Assembly (NCBI GenBank): GCA_035438985.1
Contig: DAORJK010000015.1
Coordinates: 1 to 64,000, forward strand
Reading direction: 5' to 3'
DNA from: UBA4408 sp002389785
GTDB lineage: Bacteria; Bacteroidota; Bacteroidia; UBA4408
Length of the DNA: 64,000 bases
Part shown: positions 53,460 through 63,125 of the stretch, piece after piece
How positions within the stretch are numbered: the stretch's first letter is position 1
Layout: each line of letters starts with the position of its first letter
Made by a program: the position numbers and the translations under genes
Notes under the pieces: model-generated
Told to the model about the DNA's origin: nothing
The model's database searches: none
What the model saw: only the letters and a program-made list of their open reading frames with translations

Positions 53460-55103
53460 ATGGTAAATTCTGTACTCATGAAACTAAAGAGAGCCTTATT
53501 AGCTGCGTTAGTGATGATTGCTAACACCGCATTTACACAACAATTTTGTACCCATACCGGTATCGATATTGCCAACGAATATCCTCGCGATTTAATTCAA
53601 ACTTTTGACGGAGGTTATGCACTATCTGGAAAATCTGATTCAAATTTTACTAGTCGGGCTTTTCTTCAAAAATATACTGCACAAGGTGTTTTGAGCTGGA
53701 CAAAAGTTATTCGCAACAACTTCTCATGCGATGCTTATTCGCTTATACAAACTGCCGATAGTGGTCTATTAATGAGCGGTTATGTTAATAATGGATCAGC
53801 CGGAGGAAATTATGAAATACTACTTGTAAAATTCTCCGCTGCCGGTAATTTGCTCTTTAGTAAAAGAATTGGAAATACAGGCGCTTCAAGCGATGAATCG
53901 AGTTATGCTTCAGCATTGTGTCCCGATGGAAATCTCGTAATTGCGTGTCAAACGAATAAAAACACCAATTCTGCCATTGATATTCTTGTGATAAAAATCT
54001 CAACTAACGGAAACATCATTTGGGCAAAAGACTATATAGATGCATATTTCGCTGAAGTTCCAACAGCTATTAAATGCGATCCGGCAGGTAACATTATGGT
54101 AAGTGGCTATTTGATACCTGCAATTACAAGTAATCCGATGTTTTATAACATGTTTTTAATAAAACTCAATCCAAGCGGAAAGGTAATTTGGGCACAAACT
54201 TTTGGTGGTAGTCAATTTGACCAGGCGAACTCATTAGCAGTGCTTAATAATTATGAAGGATATGCGATTTGTGGTCGTACTTTATCTTATGGATCACCCA
54301 TTGGCCAAGAACCTGCCTATATTTGTGTGCTTGATACTTCGGGTGCAATAAAATGGTCGAGAACATTTGGATTAACTACCTTTAATTTGTTTGAATTTAA
54401 CGACCTGGCAATTACTGCTAACAACGAAGTAATTGCATGTGGATTGATCCAAAACTTAAATGGTATCGATCTTTCAATGGTGGTGAAATATTCTGCAACA
54501 GGAACTAAACTTTGGGAGGTTACTTACAATGACTTCCTACCTTACTTATCTCGATTTACCAATATTGTTCATTTAGGAAATGGACCTGCTGAATTTGTTG
54601 TTTGTGGTAAAACCAATCAATTTAATTTTTCCGACAACGTTTCCTTTTCTTCCATGGACATGTATGGGTACAATTGCTGCTTCTTGGATACAATTACCGG
54701 TTTTGTTGAAGATAGTGGTTTTGTTTCAACTCCTTGGAATTTAACGGATAGTTCTACAACTTCAATTGCCGACAATGGAAGTATAGGCCAAATTCACAAT
54801 GCCGGTAGTACTTATAATTATTGCATTAGTACCGGCATTGAAGCTCACTCCAAGAATGCGGTATTTAGTGTTTCGCCTAATCCGGCTAATGATCTAATAA
54901 CTGTAAAATTTTCTACAGCAATTTCATCTACTGCTACATTAACCATACACACTACACTGGGCAAATTAGTTTTATCCAAAACCTTATCGGCCGGGCAACT
55001 TGAGCAACACATCGAATTGAATGAATTAGCAAAAGGCATGTACTTGATTCAAGTTGAAGAAGGTAATGGTATTAAACATTTTCAAAAGCTACTGAAGCTT
55101 TAA
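53460..55103 (+). CDS. T9SS-exported beta-propeller-like protein
   Basis: A 547-residue secreted protein. The signal sequence ends near MIANTAFTQQ; ATG 53478 (MKLKR) is an equally good start. Residues ~30-440 consist of ~50-residue units with the pattern GGYALSGKSD, DSGLLMSGYV, DGNLVIACQT, AGNIMVSGYL, which resemble a repeated propeller blade. The C-terminal ~75 residues (VSPNPANDLITVKFS to KHFQKLLKL) form a T9SS type A sorting domain. Three bases after the phospholipase C-fold gene, so probably co-transcribed and co-secreted. Function unknown. Confidence 0.85.
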   Translation: MVNSVLMKLKRALLAALVMIANTAFTQQFCTHTGIDIANEYPRDLIQTFDGGYALSGKSDSNFTSRAFLQKYTAQGVLSWTKVIRNNFSCDAYSLIQTADSGLLMSGYVNNGSAGGNYEILLVKFSAAGNLLFSKRIGNTGASSDESSYASALCPDGNLVIACQTNKNTNSAIDILVIKISTNGNIIWAKDYIDAYFAEVPTAIKCDPAGNIMVSGYLIPAITSNPMFYNMFLIKLNPSGKVIWAQTFGGSQFDQANSLAVLNNYEGYAICGRTLSYGSPIGQEPAYICVLDTSGAIKWSRTFGLTTFNLFEFNDLAITANNEVIACGLIQNLNGIDLSMVVKYSATGTKLWEVTYNDFLPYLSRFTNIVHLGNGPAEFVVCGKTNQFNFSDNVSFSSMDMYGYNCCFLDTITGFVEDSGFVSTPWNLTDSSTTSIADNGSIGQIHNAGSTYNYCISTGIEAHSKNAVFSVSPNPANDLITVKFSTAISSTATLTIHTTLGKLVLSKTLSAGQLEQHIELNELAKGMYLIQVEEGNGIKHFQKLLKL

Positions 55104-55113
55104 GAACAACACT

Positions 55114-56607
55114 ATGAAAAAAATATTAATCGCCAATCGTGGTGAAATTGCTGTGAGGGTAATGCGCACTTGCAAAGAGATGGGAATAAAAACGGTTGCT
55201 GTTTATTCAGAAGCAGATCGTTTAAGTCCACATGTTAAATATGCCGATGAAGCTGTTTGTATTGGGCCGCCACCTTCGAATCAATCGTATTTACTGGGTG
55301 ATAAGCTTATTGAAGTGTGCAAACAATTAGGAGTGGATGGCATACATCCCGGTTATGGTTTTCTTTCAGAAAATGCTGAATTTGCTCAAAAAGTGAGTGA
55401 TGCAAAATTGATTTTTATTGGCCCATCTCCTGAAGCGATGAATATTATGGGCGATAAATTATCGGCTAAAGCAGCGGCTAAGAAATACAATATTCCAATG
55501 GTTCCCGGGACAGATGGAGCTATTGACGATGTTGAAAAGGCGAAAGTAACTGCTGCCGAAGTGGGATTTCCAATCTTAATAAAAGCATCTGCCGGAGGCG
55601 GTGGAAAAGGAATGCGCATTGTTGAAAGAGCCGAAGACTTCGAAGAACAAATGAAATTGGCAGTGAGTGAAGCTAAATCGGCTTTTGGTAACGGCGCTGT
55701 GTTTATTGAACGTTATGTAGCCGGTCCGCGACATATAGAAATTCAGGTACTAGGTGATACACATGGTAACATTGTGCATTTATTTGAGCGCGAATGCAGC
55801 ATTCAACGTCGACATCAAAAAGTGATAGAAGAAGCACCTTCTAGTGTACTCAGTCCTGCCTTACGCGAAGCAATGGGCAAATGTGCTGTTGATGTAGCTC
55901 GTGCTTGTAATTATGTTGGTGCCGGTACCGTTGAATTTTTATTGGATGAATCAACTAATTTTTATTTTCTTGAAATGAATACGCGCTTACAGGTTGAGCA
56001 TCCTGTAACCGAAATGATTACAGGTGTTGATTTGGTAAAGGAGCAGATTGAAATTGCACGAGGAAAAAAAATAAGCTTTACGCAAAAGGATTTAAAAATT
56101 CTTGGACATTCATTAGAAGTAAGAGTTTATGCCGAAGATCCAACCAATCAGTTTTTACCGGATATAGGTACGCTTCAAACTTATCGCAGGCCACAGGGTA
56201 ATGGTGTTCGTGTTGACGATGGGTTCGAGGAAGGAATGAGCATTCCTATTTACTACGACCCAATGATTTCTAAATTAATATCGTATGGTAAAAACCGCGA
56301 AGAAGCTATCGCTAAAATGTTACGCGCTATTGATGAATACGAAATTGTAGGAGTTCAAACAACTTTAAAATTTTGCAGTTTTGTACTAAAACACGAAGCA
56401 TTTGTTTCGGGTAATTTTGATACCCATTTTGTGAAAAAATATTTTAGTCCTGATAAATTACAAACAGACGATGTAAATGAAAAAGAGATTGCCGCCTTGT
56501 TAGCTGCCTATCATTACAATGCTGCGAAAAAGCAAGCCGCTTCAAGCTCTTTAGAAAGTGTAAAAATTCAAAGTAATTGGAAAAAAAACCGTTTGGCTTC
56601 CGAGTGA
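55114..56607 (+). CDS. Biotin carboxylase subunit of an acyl-CoA carboxylase
   Basis: A 497-residue ATP-grasp enzyme that carboxylates biotin for acetyl- or propionyl-CoA carboxylase. The N-terminus ILIANRGEIAVRVMRT, the glycine-rich lid ASAGGGGKGMRIV, the ECSIQRRHQKVIEEAPS substrate loop and EMNTRLQVEHPVTEM are all present. About 45 residues after the catalytic core (~450-497) are charged and alanine-rich, a form seen in carboxylases whose biotin-carrier protein is separate. No accB or carboxyltransferase lies nearby, so I cannot choose accC or pccA by context; accC is likely. Confidence 0.9.
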   Translation: MKKILIANRGEIAVRVMRTCKEMGIKTVAVYSEADRLSPHVKYADEAVCIGPPPSNQSYLLGDKLIEVCKQLGVDGIHPGYGFLSENAEFAQKVSDAKLIFIGPSPEAMNIMGDKLSAKAAAKKYNIPMVPGTDGAIDDVEKAKVTAAEVGFPILIKASAGGGGKGMRIVERAEDFEEQMKLAVSEAKSAFGNGAVFIERYVAGPRHIEIQVLGDTHGNIVHLFERECSIQRRHQKVIEEAPSSVLSPALREAMGKCAVDVARACNYVGAGTVEFLLDESTNFYFLEMNTRLQVEHPVTEMITGVDLVKEQIEIARGKKISFTQKDLKILGHSLEVRVYAEDPTNQFLPDIGTLQTYRRPQGNGVRVDDGFEEGMSIPIYYDPMISKLISYGKNREEAIAKMLRAIDEYEIVGVQTTLKFCSFVLKHEAFVSGNFDTHFVKKYFSPDKLQTDDVNEKEIAALLAAYHYNAAKKQAASSSLESVKIQSNWKKNRLASE

Positions 56608-56670
56608 AAAGTGTATTTTAAAAAGTACTAAATTCTTTGAACCGAATTTTATTCAGCTCCTATTTTGTCT

Positions 56671-57009
56671 ATGAAAAATAAAGACCGTGTAAATGTAGTG
56701 TATTCAACCAATCCTAATTTCAAGTACGAATCACTTGATAGTTCTGAGCCTGTAACGCTTGCTCCGGCCCAACAAAATTTAAAAATTTTTCTCGATAAAA
56801 AACAACGTGCCGGTAAATCGGTAACCCTTATAACCGGTTTTATTGGGACAAGCGAAGATTTAACAGAATTGGGTAAAAAACTTAAATCAAAATGTGGTGT
56901 TGGGGGCACAGTTAAAGAGGGAGAAATATTGTTGCAGGGTGATTTTAGAGATAAAATTTTTGAACTCTTAACGAAGGAAGGATATAAGGTAAAAAAAGCT
57001 GGAGGATAA
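56671..57009 (+). CDS. SUI1/eIF1-family translation factor (YciH-like)
   Basis: A 112-residue protein of the SUI1 family, related to eukaryotic eIF1 and bacterial YciH, which influences start-codon fidelity. KQRAGKSVTLITGF and GVGGTVKEGEILLQGDF are the typical family segments. The start is ATG 56671; a TTG at 56665 would add two residues. It converges with bshA, which ends 2 bases away. Confidence 0.88.
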   Translation: MKNKDRVNVVYSTNPNFKYESLDSSEPVTLAPAQQNLKIFLDKKQRAGKSVTLITGFIGTSEDLTELGKKLKSKCGVGGTVKEGEILLQGDFRDKIFELLTKEGYKVKKAGG

Positions 57010-57010
57010 T

Positions 57011-58135
57011 TTATTTATTTAGTACCTTATTATAAAGTGCTTCGTATTGAGGCAATATTTTTTCAATATCAAATTTCTTAGCTTGCTCAAATGCCTGCAT
57101 TTTAAATTTTTTCAAAGTACTTTCATTTTCCAACATTGAAATTATTCTTGCAACCATTTGATTCACATCACCTACGTTACACAAATATCCTGAATATCCA
57201 TCAATATTAACTTCGGGTAAACCACCGGTGTTAGTTGAAACTACAGGCACCTTGCTAGCCATTGCCTCCAAGGCCGCAAGACCAAAACTTTCAGTTTCTG
57301 AAGGCAAAATAAATACGTCTGCGATTGATAAAATTTGAATTGGATCAGTTACTTTTCCAAGCATGCGAATATCGTTGCAGGTATCGAGTTCTCTACATAA
57401 TTTTTCGATGTTGGTGCGCTCAGGTCCATCTCCGATCATTATTAATTTTGAAGGGATTACTTTCCGCACCTTCTCAAACACATGCAGCACATCTTCCACG
57501 CGTTTTACCTTTCTAAAGTTTGAAATGTGCATCAAAATTTTTTCATCCTTGCCGGCAAACACGCTTCTGCTACAATCAGCTTCATGCTTTTGGTAATCGG
57601 CAATTTTTACAAAATTCGGAATAACTTGAATTTCGCGGGTTACAGCAAAATGCTTATAGGTATCTTCTTTTAAACTTTCACTCACCGAAGTTACAGCATC
57701 GCTTTGATTAATGGCAAAAGTAATGACCGGTTCAAAGGATGCATCTTTACCAACCAGGGTTATATCGGTTCCATGCAAGGTGGTAATAAATGGAATATTA
57801 ATTCCTTGAGACGCCAATATTTGTTTTGCCATGTATGCAGCCGAGGCATGTGGTATAGCATAATGCACATGTAGTAAATCAAGTTTCTCATATTTAACTA
57901 CATCAACCAGTTTACTTGATAATACCAATTCGTAGGGTTGAAAATCAAACAAAGGATAATCAGAAACTGCCACTTCGTGATAAAATATATTCTCCGAAAT
58001 AAAATCCAAACGAACCGGTTGACTGTACGATATAAAATGAATTTGATGGCCTTTCAGTGCCAGTTCAATTCCTAGTTCTGTAGCCACTACACCACTACCG
58101 CCAAATGTGGGGTAACAAACAATTCCAATTTTCAT
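57011..58135 (-). CDS. bshA: N-acetyl-alpha-D-glucosaminyl L-malate synthase
   Basis: A 374-residue GT4 retaining enzyme, first step of bacillithiol synthesis, joining GlcNAc from UDP-GlcNAc to L-malate. The N-terminus GIVCYPTFGGSGVVATELG is the BshA hallmark; HYAIPHASAAYMA, GTDITLVG, PNFV and the donor-site PSETESFGLAALEAMA follow. bshB and bshC are not in the window. Presence of bacillithiol in Bacteroidota follows from BshA/BshC in the phylum. Single gene, divergent from nothing in particular. Confidence 0.95.
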   Translation of the reverse strand: MKIGIVCYPTFGGSGVVATELGIELALKGHQIHFISYSQPVRLDFISENIFYHEVAVSDYPLFDFQPYELVLSSKLVDVVKYEKLDLLHVHYAIPHASAAYMAKQILASQGINIPFITTLHGTDITLVGKDASFEPVITFAINQSDAVTSVSESLKEDTYKHFAVTREIQVIPNFVKIADYQKHEADCSRSVFAGKDEKILMHISNFRKVKRVEDVLHVFEKVRKVIPSKLIMIGDGPERTNIEKLCRELDTCNDIRMLGKVTDPIQILSIADVFILPSETESFGLAALEAMASKVPVVSTNTGGLPEVNIDGYSGYLCNVGDVNQMVARIISMLENESTLKKFKMQAFEQAKKFDIEKILPQYEALYNKVLNK

Positions 58136-58251
58136 ACTTCTTAAAAAGTTAGTTTATGCGTGAAATTTAAATTTCAAAATTTAGAGACGGCTTTTGCTCC
58201 ACTTGTTTTATTAGATATTAAAACTTGTGTGTTTGTTACATTTTCAAATCC

Positions 58252-59958
58252 TTACAATTTATTGATTTTCTTATAATAAATTGTATCTCGAGTTTTTATT
58301 TGTAAGAAATATTGACCGGGAGATAATTCAGAAATGTCTACTTTTTCGAATTCACTTCCATTCAACTCCAAACATTTAATTCCTAATAAATCAAACAAAA
58401 CAAGTTGTTGAATAAGCTCTCCATTGTTTAATTTCACTCTAAAGAAATCATTCGTTGGATTGGGAAATAACAAACAATTGCTTGTATTGTTTTTCACTTC
58501 ACTTACGCCGACTGCGTTGGGTAAAACTAAAAATTGTCCCATCATTCCATCGTCTTCATGCATTAAAATATGGCAATGAAACATATATGGTACGAGTGAG
58601 TCTGCAAAATCAGTGAACTTTACAATAAACCGTAATGAATCTCCCGGAGGCACCAGCACTACATCTTTGCGGCCTAATTCGTTCATTAAAGGAACATTTC
58701 CATTTCTATCGAGAATAAAAAACTCTACATCGTGCAAATGAAATGGATGAGCCACCATTGTTTCGTTAACTAATTTCCAAATTTCAATGCTATTTAACGG
58801 AATTTCATAATCAATGCGCATCATATTAAATGCACTGTCATTAAAATAAAATGGTCCATCCATAACCATCAAGCTATCGGCCGTAAAACGAATAGTACGA
58901 GTAACATTTGCTAATAATTCAGAGTATGGATTGTTATTGACCAAATTTAGGGGGACGGAATTAATTGCATTAGCTGTTGGTGGTCCCACCTTTATTTGCA
59001 TTACATCAAAATCAATTCCGTTCAATGGACTGTCCATTGGAGGAAAACCGGGAGGCATGGGCATTGTTGGGCCACCTTGTATACCCATTGCCAATTCAGA
59101 GGCATAACTCTTTAATGAAATTGTTTGACCTTGCATTCCGTTTAAATCAAGCAGAAGTTCAGCACGTTCTCCCGGGGCTAATTGCACACGTGTTGTGGCA
59201 AAAGGTGCATCCAGTAATCCACCGTCGGAGGCTATTTGATAAAATTGTTTGTTGGCTGAAAATCCAAAATTAAAGCTTCTTTCTCCAGAGGCGTTGAGCA
59301 AACGCATGCGTACAATTTGAGCCGGGAAATTTCCAACCACGGTATCTCCATTATTAGATTTAGCCCCATTTACCAAAAGCGTACTATCTTGCATTCCTCT
59401 TGGCATAGCCTGATTTAAAAAATCGTATTGCTGGCATTGAACGATGATTGGAAAATCATCAATGCCATATCTTCGTGGTAATGCTAAACTAGATTCCAAT
59501 GAATCTCTCACAATTATTAATCCGGCTGCTCCTTTTATGGCTTGTTGAGCAGTTTTCATATCCGGATGAGGATGATACCAATAGGTTGCAGCATTATCTA
59601 ACACCGTAAATTGTGGATTCCAGGTGGCTGAAGGTAAAATTTCTGAATGAGGTCCACCATCATAGTTAGCAGGTACGTGAATTCCATGCCAATGCACGGT
59701 TGTAGTATCTTGAATTTGATTATTAACCGTAATATTAATTGCAGTACCACGATTAAAAATCAAGGTTGGACCCAGGTATTTATTTGAGTTATAGCCATAG
59801 GTATGCGACACTAAACCCGGAAAAAACTGCACACTATCCTCGTGCATGGTTAATGAATAGTTTGGTCCAGTAAGCGTATCCGGAATATAAAGTACTGTAT
59901 TTTGTGCAGTTACACTTAAAACTAGTACACAAAATAACAGCGTGACAAATCTTTTCAT
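58252..59958 (-). CDS. T9SS-exported multicopper oxidase
   Basis: A 568-residue, three-domain cupredoxin oxidase (laccase/CueO type). ATG 59958 gives signal peptide MKRFVTLLFCVLVLSVTAQ; ATG 59985 would overlap the upstream gene. Copper sites: HWHGIH and YWYHPHPD in domain 1, HPFHLHDVEFF and FHCHILMHEDDGMM in domain 3, with the type 1 Cys/His and the trinuclear HxH pairs. A Met-rich loop (GGPTMPMPPGFPPMDSP) is of the copper-binding type. The C-terminal domain (FPNPTNDFFRVKL to YYKKINKL) is a T9SS type A signal, so the enzyme acts outside the cell. Follows the small T9SS gene with 19 bases between. Confidence 0.92.
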   Translation of the reverse strand: MKRFVTLLFCVLVLSVTAQNTVLYIPDTLTGPNYSLTMHEDSVQFFPGLVSHTYGYNSNKYLGPTLIFNRGTAINITVNNQIQDTTTVHWHGIHVPANYDGGPHSEILPSATWNPQFTVLDNAATYWYHPHPDMKTAQQAIKGAAGLIIVRDSLESSLALPRRYGIDDFPIIVQCQQYDFLNQAMPRGMQDSTLLVNGAKSNNGDTVVGNFPAQIVRMRLLNASGERSFNFGFSANKQFYQIASDGGLLDAPFATTRVQLAPGERAELLLDLNGMQGQTISLKSYASELAMGIQGGPTMPMPPGFPPMDSPLNGIDFDVMQIKVGPPTANAINSVPLNLVNNNPYSELLANVTRTIRFTADSLMVMDGPFYFNDSAFNMMRIDYEIPLNSIEIWKLVNETMVAHPFHLHDVEFFILDRNGNVPLMNELGRKDVVLVPPGDSLRFIVKFTDFADSLVPYMFHCHILMHEDDGMMGQFLVLPNAVGVSEVKNNTSNCLLFPNPTNDFFRVKLNNGELIQQLVLFDLLGIKCLELNGSEFEKVDISELSPGQYFLQIKTRDTIYYKKINKL

Positions 59959-59977
59959 TTGTCCTGATATTATTGAA

Positions 59978-60868
59978 TTATTCAACGATAATTTTCTTAG
60001 TATCGCTACCCTGTTCTGTCGAAACTTTTACAAAGTAACTTCCTTTAGAAACTCCTGAAATATCGATATTTTGAGTGGTTTCACCAAGCAAAGTACCGAG
60101 GTTTTTGACTAACACAACCTTACCTTGAACATCGGTAAGCTCAAGTTTTGTAGCAGTGGCAATTTTATTTGATAATCTTATAAAAATACTGCCATTCCCG
60201 GGAATTGGATAAGCTGACCAGTCCATATGGTTACTATTTAACTCATTGATTGCAGTCGCAATTCCGGTAAATCCTAAATTATCCACCCATAAATAATCCT
60301 GATCAGTTGGTACATTCCCGCTTGAGCGTAATTCGATGATGCATGAATCAGGGGTGTCGCTGTTGAAGTAAACAAAATTTACGGTAAAATTCGCCCAACT
60401 CATTGCCATACCGGTTAAAGTTTTTGCAGCAATTGCAACTGTATCACGCTTGTTTAGTGCAACATTCCATTTGGTAAGAATGGCTTTTACAGAACCCTGA
60501 CTAGTACCAAAAATCATGTGTTGCCATTTTCCTGTAAAGCTGGCAGGCTGTGCACTGTAGGCAAAACCTGATTTAGCTCTTTTATTAATGGAATCTAATT
60601 CACCACACACCGCAATTCCTCCAACTACCGTTGCTCCAACAGTTTTTGAAGTAATTTTCATAAAAAAACTTCCTGGGCTGCCGGGACTAGCTTTGGTAAC
60701 TGTAAATACATTATCGCTAGCAGTAGTATTATTTAAAGTTCCCCATTGAGTTGGAATTTCGTATGCACCTTTATTGATCCAATTTTCAAAACTAAAGTTG
60801 GGTATTTGTGCAGACACGGCAAGTACACAAAATGTAAATGTTAGAAGTAAAGTAATATTTTTTTTCAT
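59978..60868 (-). CDS. T9SS-exported small protein with PCMD/carbohydrate-binding-like domain
   Basis: A 296-residue secreted protein with signal peptide (1-20, LLLTFTFCVLAVSAQ). The mature domain (IPNFSFENWINKG near residue 22, VDNLGF near 195) has the N-x-x-F-E-x-W and D-x-x-x-V-D-x-L pattern common in PCMD and carbohydrate-binding beta-sandwiches, and the C-terminal ~75 residues (WSAYPIPGNGSIFIRLSNKI to TKKIIVE) are a T9SS sorting domain. Upstream partner of the multicopper oxidase, likely one operon. Function unknown. Confidence 0.8.
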   Translation of the reverse strand: MKKNITLLLTFTFCVLAVSAQIPNFSFENWINKGAYEIPTQWGTLNNTTASDNVFTVTKASPGSPGSFFMKITSKTVGATVVGGIAVCGELDSINKRAKSGFAYSAQPASFTGKWQHMIFGTSQGSVKAILTKWNVALNKRDTVAIAAKTLTGMAMSWANFTVNFVYFNSDTPDSCIIELRSSGNVPTDQDYLWVDNLGFTGIATAINELNSNHMDWSAYPIPGNGSIFIRLSNKIATATKLELTDVQGKVVLVKNLGTLLGETTQNIDISGVSKGSYFVKVSTEQGSDTKKIIVE

Positions 60869-61094
60869 CGTTAACTGGTTGATTATTTTTCATTAAAATT
60901 TTCGCTAAGATACGAAGAATTCCATGCAAGTAAAAGAGCGTGAAAGTTTGAATGCTAAAATTAAAATTTACCCTTTCTAAAATTTTACGCTTCAAAAATA
61001 AATTAACCATTAATTTTTAAACAGTAAGCTAACTTTTGCTTTGTAAGCTAAAAAAACTACTAAACTTGCAACAATTATAGTTCGTTAATTCAAT

Positions 61095-61868
61095 ATGGAA
61101 ATTGCACTTATTTCGGCAGTAGCTTTTATTACAGCTATACTTACTTTTTTTTCTGGATTTGGTTTGGGAACCATACTCACACCCGTTTTTATGATTTATT
61201 TTCCGGTGGATTTAGCGATTGCACTCACTGGCATTGTGCATTTTTTAAACAACCTTTTTAAGTTAGCATTAGTTGGTAAAGGCGCTAATAAAAATGTGCT
61301 AGTTCGATTTGGAATTCCTGCGATTATAGCCTCTTTTGCAGGAGCCTGGATATTGGTGCATATAACCGAAGTAGAGCCATTATTTAGCTATGATGCATTT
61401 GGAAAGCACATACAAGTTTTTCCGGCAAAGTTCATTGTTTCGATGCTCTTATTGCTCTTTGCTCTTTTAGATTTGTTCCCTATTTTAAGTAAACTTCAAT
61501 TTGAAAATAAGCACATGGCTTTTGGAGGAATTTTAAGTGGATTTTTTGGTGGTCTCTCAGGAAATCAGGGAGCCTTAAGAAGTGCATTTTTAATACGCAG
61601 TGGACTATCAAAAGAAAGCTTTGTTGCCACTACAGTAGTTTTATCCTGCTTTGTAGATTTTACAAGATTATCGGTATATGCTTCCCGAATCTCTCTGTCT
61701 GAAGTGAGTTCTAATTTAACTGTAATAGTTTGTGCAAGTTTGGCGGCTTTTAGCGGAGCATTTATTGGCAACAAACTATTAAAAAAAGTAACCATTCAGT
61801 TTGTTCAAACCACGGTGGCCATTATGCTAATACTGCTTTCATTGGCTTTGGGGGCAGGATTAATTTAG
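61095..61868 (+). CDS. TauE/SafE-family sulfite or sulfonate exporter-like permease
   Basis: A 257-residue permease with eight hydrophobic segments in two repeats. FFSGFGLGTILTPVF near residue 18 and GGILSGFFGGLSGNQGALRS near 145 are the paired signature segments of the TauE/SafE family, which exports or imports sulfite, sulfonates or C2 acids. The substrate cannot be inferred. Divergent from the small T9SS gene at 60868 with 226 bases between. Confidence 0.9.
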   Translation: MEIALISAVAFITAILTFFSGFGLGTILTPVFMIYFPVDLAIALTGIVHFLNNLFKLALVGKGANKNVLVRFGIPAIIASFAGAWILVHITEVEPLFSYDAFGKHIQVFPAKFIVSMLLLLFALLDLFPILSKLQFENKHMAFGGILSGFFGGLSGNQGALRSAFLIRSGLSKESFVATTVVLSCFVDFTRLSVYASRISLSEVSSNLTVIVCASLAAFSGAFIGNKLLKKVTIQFVQTTVAIMLILLSLALGAGLI

Positions 61869-61888
61869 TTTTTAAAACCAAAGTCAAT

Positions 61889-62905
61889 TCAATCTTTTTC
61901 AATTTTATCAATTAATTGCTGCGTTAGTACATCTATTTTTTTAAAATATCGATACCGCAATTTCTCAGCTACACCGCTTATTAGGTTTGATTTGCGGATT
62001 AAATTTTTTAGCCAAAATTCTGTTTCTTCACAAAACCGCTGATTGGTCGTGAGCATTGAATTAAAACTAAAACAGGAGATATAACTCGATTTCATATTTC
62101 CGGCATTTACCAGTACACAGTTATTTCCAATCATAACATCGCTATGATACAAAGTGTAATTATTAGTTGATTCAATTGAATTTTCGATTTTGGCAATTTT
62201 AGAATTTAATTCAGCTTGCCGATTAATTCGATTCAGCATGTTGTATAATTCATGGCAAATGGCCAATGCATCTGCTTTGTTCTTAAATATTCCACTTTCC
62301 CAATAAAATTCAATTTGCTTGAATGTACTGTTCACAGTATCATCACTCCAGATTTCAACAGAAGGTATTTTAGAATATGCCTTAATAATATCCTTCCCAA
62401 TTTCAATTAGTTCAGGATCAATTAAAGAAGCATCGAATTTTTGATTCTCTAGGTTTTTATCATTAAGAAAGGATTTATTCCAATAAAAAATTTTAAAAGC
62501 CGATAAAAAAGGTTGTTCAAAATGATGAAAAACGGGAATATCCTCAGCTGCATATATAATGTTCGCATCAGGGTACTTAATTAAATTATTCAAATCAGCC
62601 TTTAAGCTCCTCAAATAATTTCCAAACGAATCACTATTGCCATTTAAAGGCTGGTAGGTAAAATTTACCTGCCCATCTGCTGCATTATTTATAAACGCAT
62701 CAAAAGATATTTTAAAATGCTTACAGATCGTTGCAATTTCTTCAATACTTAGCGCAGTTTCACCTCGTAATCTTCTATAAGCACTATCGTTACTTACTTC
62801 TAATATATCGGCTAAAGAATCAACTAAAGAAACACTTGGAGCCAACGATTCTTTTAAGCGCTGCATGAAAAGTGCTTGTGCCGTATCACTATTTTTTTTT
62901 GCCAT
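61889..62905 (-). CDS. XRE-type helix-turn-helix regulator with a large C-terminal domain
   Basis: A 338-residue protein. Residues ~22-75 (LADILEVSNDSAYRRLRGETALSIEEI and ICKHFKISFDAF) are a helix-turn-helix of the Cro/XRE type with the recognition helix around NDSAYRRLRG. The remaining ~260 residues form a helical domain with a short beta part (VLVNAGNMKSSYISCFSF) that I do not recognise; related regulators in Bacteroidota carry similar C-termini of unknown ligand. Upstream lies a full -33/-7 promoter (62935-62967) and a perfect inverted repeat (62972-62990), suggesting autoregulation. Confidence 0.8.
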   Translation of the reverse strand: MAKKNSDTAQALFMQRLKESLAPSVSLVDSLADILEVSNDSAYRRLRGETALSIEEIATICKHFKISFDAFINNAADGQVNFTYQPLNGNSDSFGNYLRSLKADLNNLIKYPDANIIYAAEDIPVFHHFEQPFLSAFKIFYWNKSFLNDKNLENQKFDASLIDPELIEIGKDIIKAYSKIPSVEIWSDDTVNSTFKQIEFYWESGIFKNKADALAICHELYNMLNRINRQAELNSKIAKIENSIESTNNYTLYHSDVMIGNNCVLVNAGNMKSSYISCFSFNSMLTTNQRFCEETEFWLKNLIRKSNLISGVAEKLRYRYFKKIDVLTQQLIDKIEKD

Positions 62906-62934
62906 AAAATCTTGTATTCCCTACTAAAGTTATT

Positions 62935-62967
62935 CAAATTTATTGCAATATATACTAAATAGCCAAA
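62935..62967 (-). promoter_or_regulatory. Full Bacteroidota-type promoter of the XRE gene
   Basis: On the minus strand TTTG (62967-62964), a 21-base spacer, then TAAATTTG (62942-62935), which fits the phylum's -33 TTTG / -7 TAnnTTTG pattern. The ATG is 29 bases further at 62905. The palindrome TATTGCAATA (62941-62950) overlaps the -7 end and spacer. Confidence 0.6.
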
Positions 62968-62971
62968 ACTC

Positions 62972-62990
62972 ATTTGCAAAAAATGCAAAT
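62972..62990. promoter_or_regulatory. Candidate operator ATTTGCA-N5-TGCAAAT
   Basis: A perfect 7-bp inverted repeat with 5-base AAAAA spacer, just upstream of the -33 element of the XRE gene and between it and the divergent gene at 63126. It is the right size for a dimeric HTH regulator. Confidence 0.5.
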
Positions 62991-63125
62991 CATATACAAA
63001 TCTGCATATTTTGAAATTGAATTTGCGGAATTCGATACAAGCGCACTTTAGCAGCGCAAAAAGCAATTAGAATAGGCTTAACTGAGCCTGTAGTATTGCA
63101 GTCACAAACCAATAAATTATTCACA

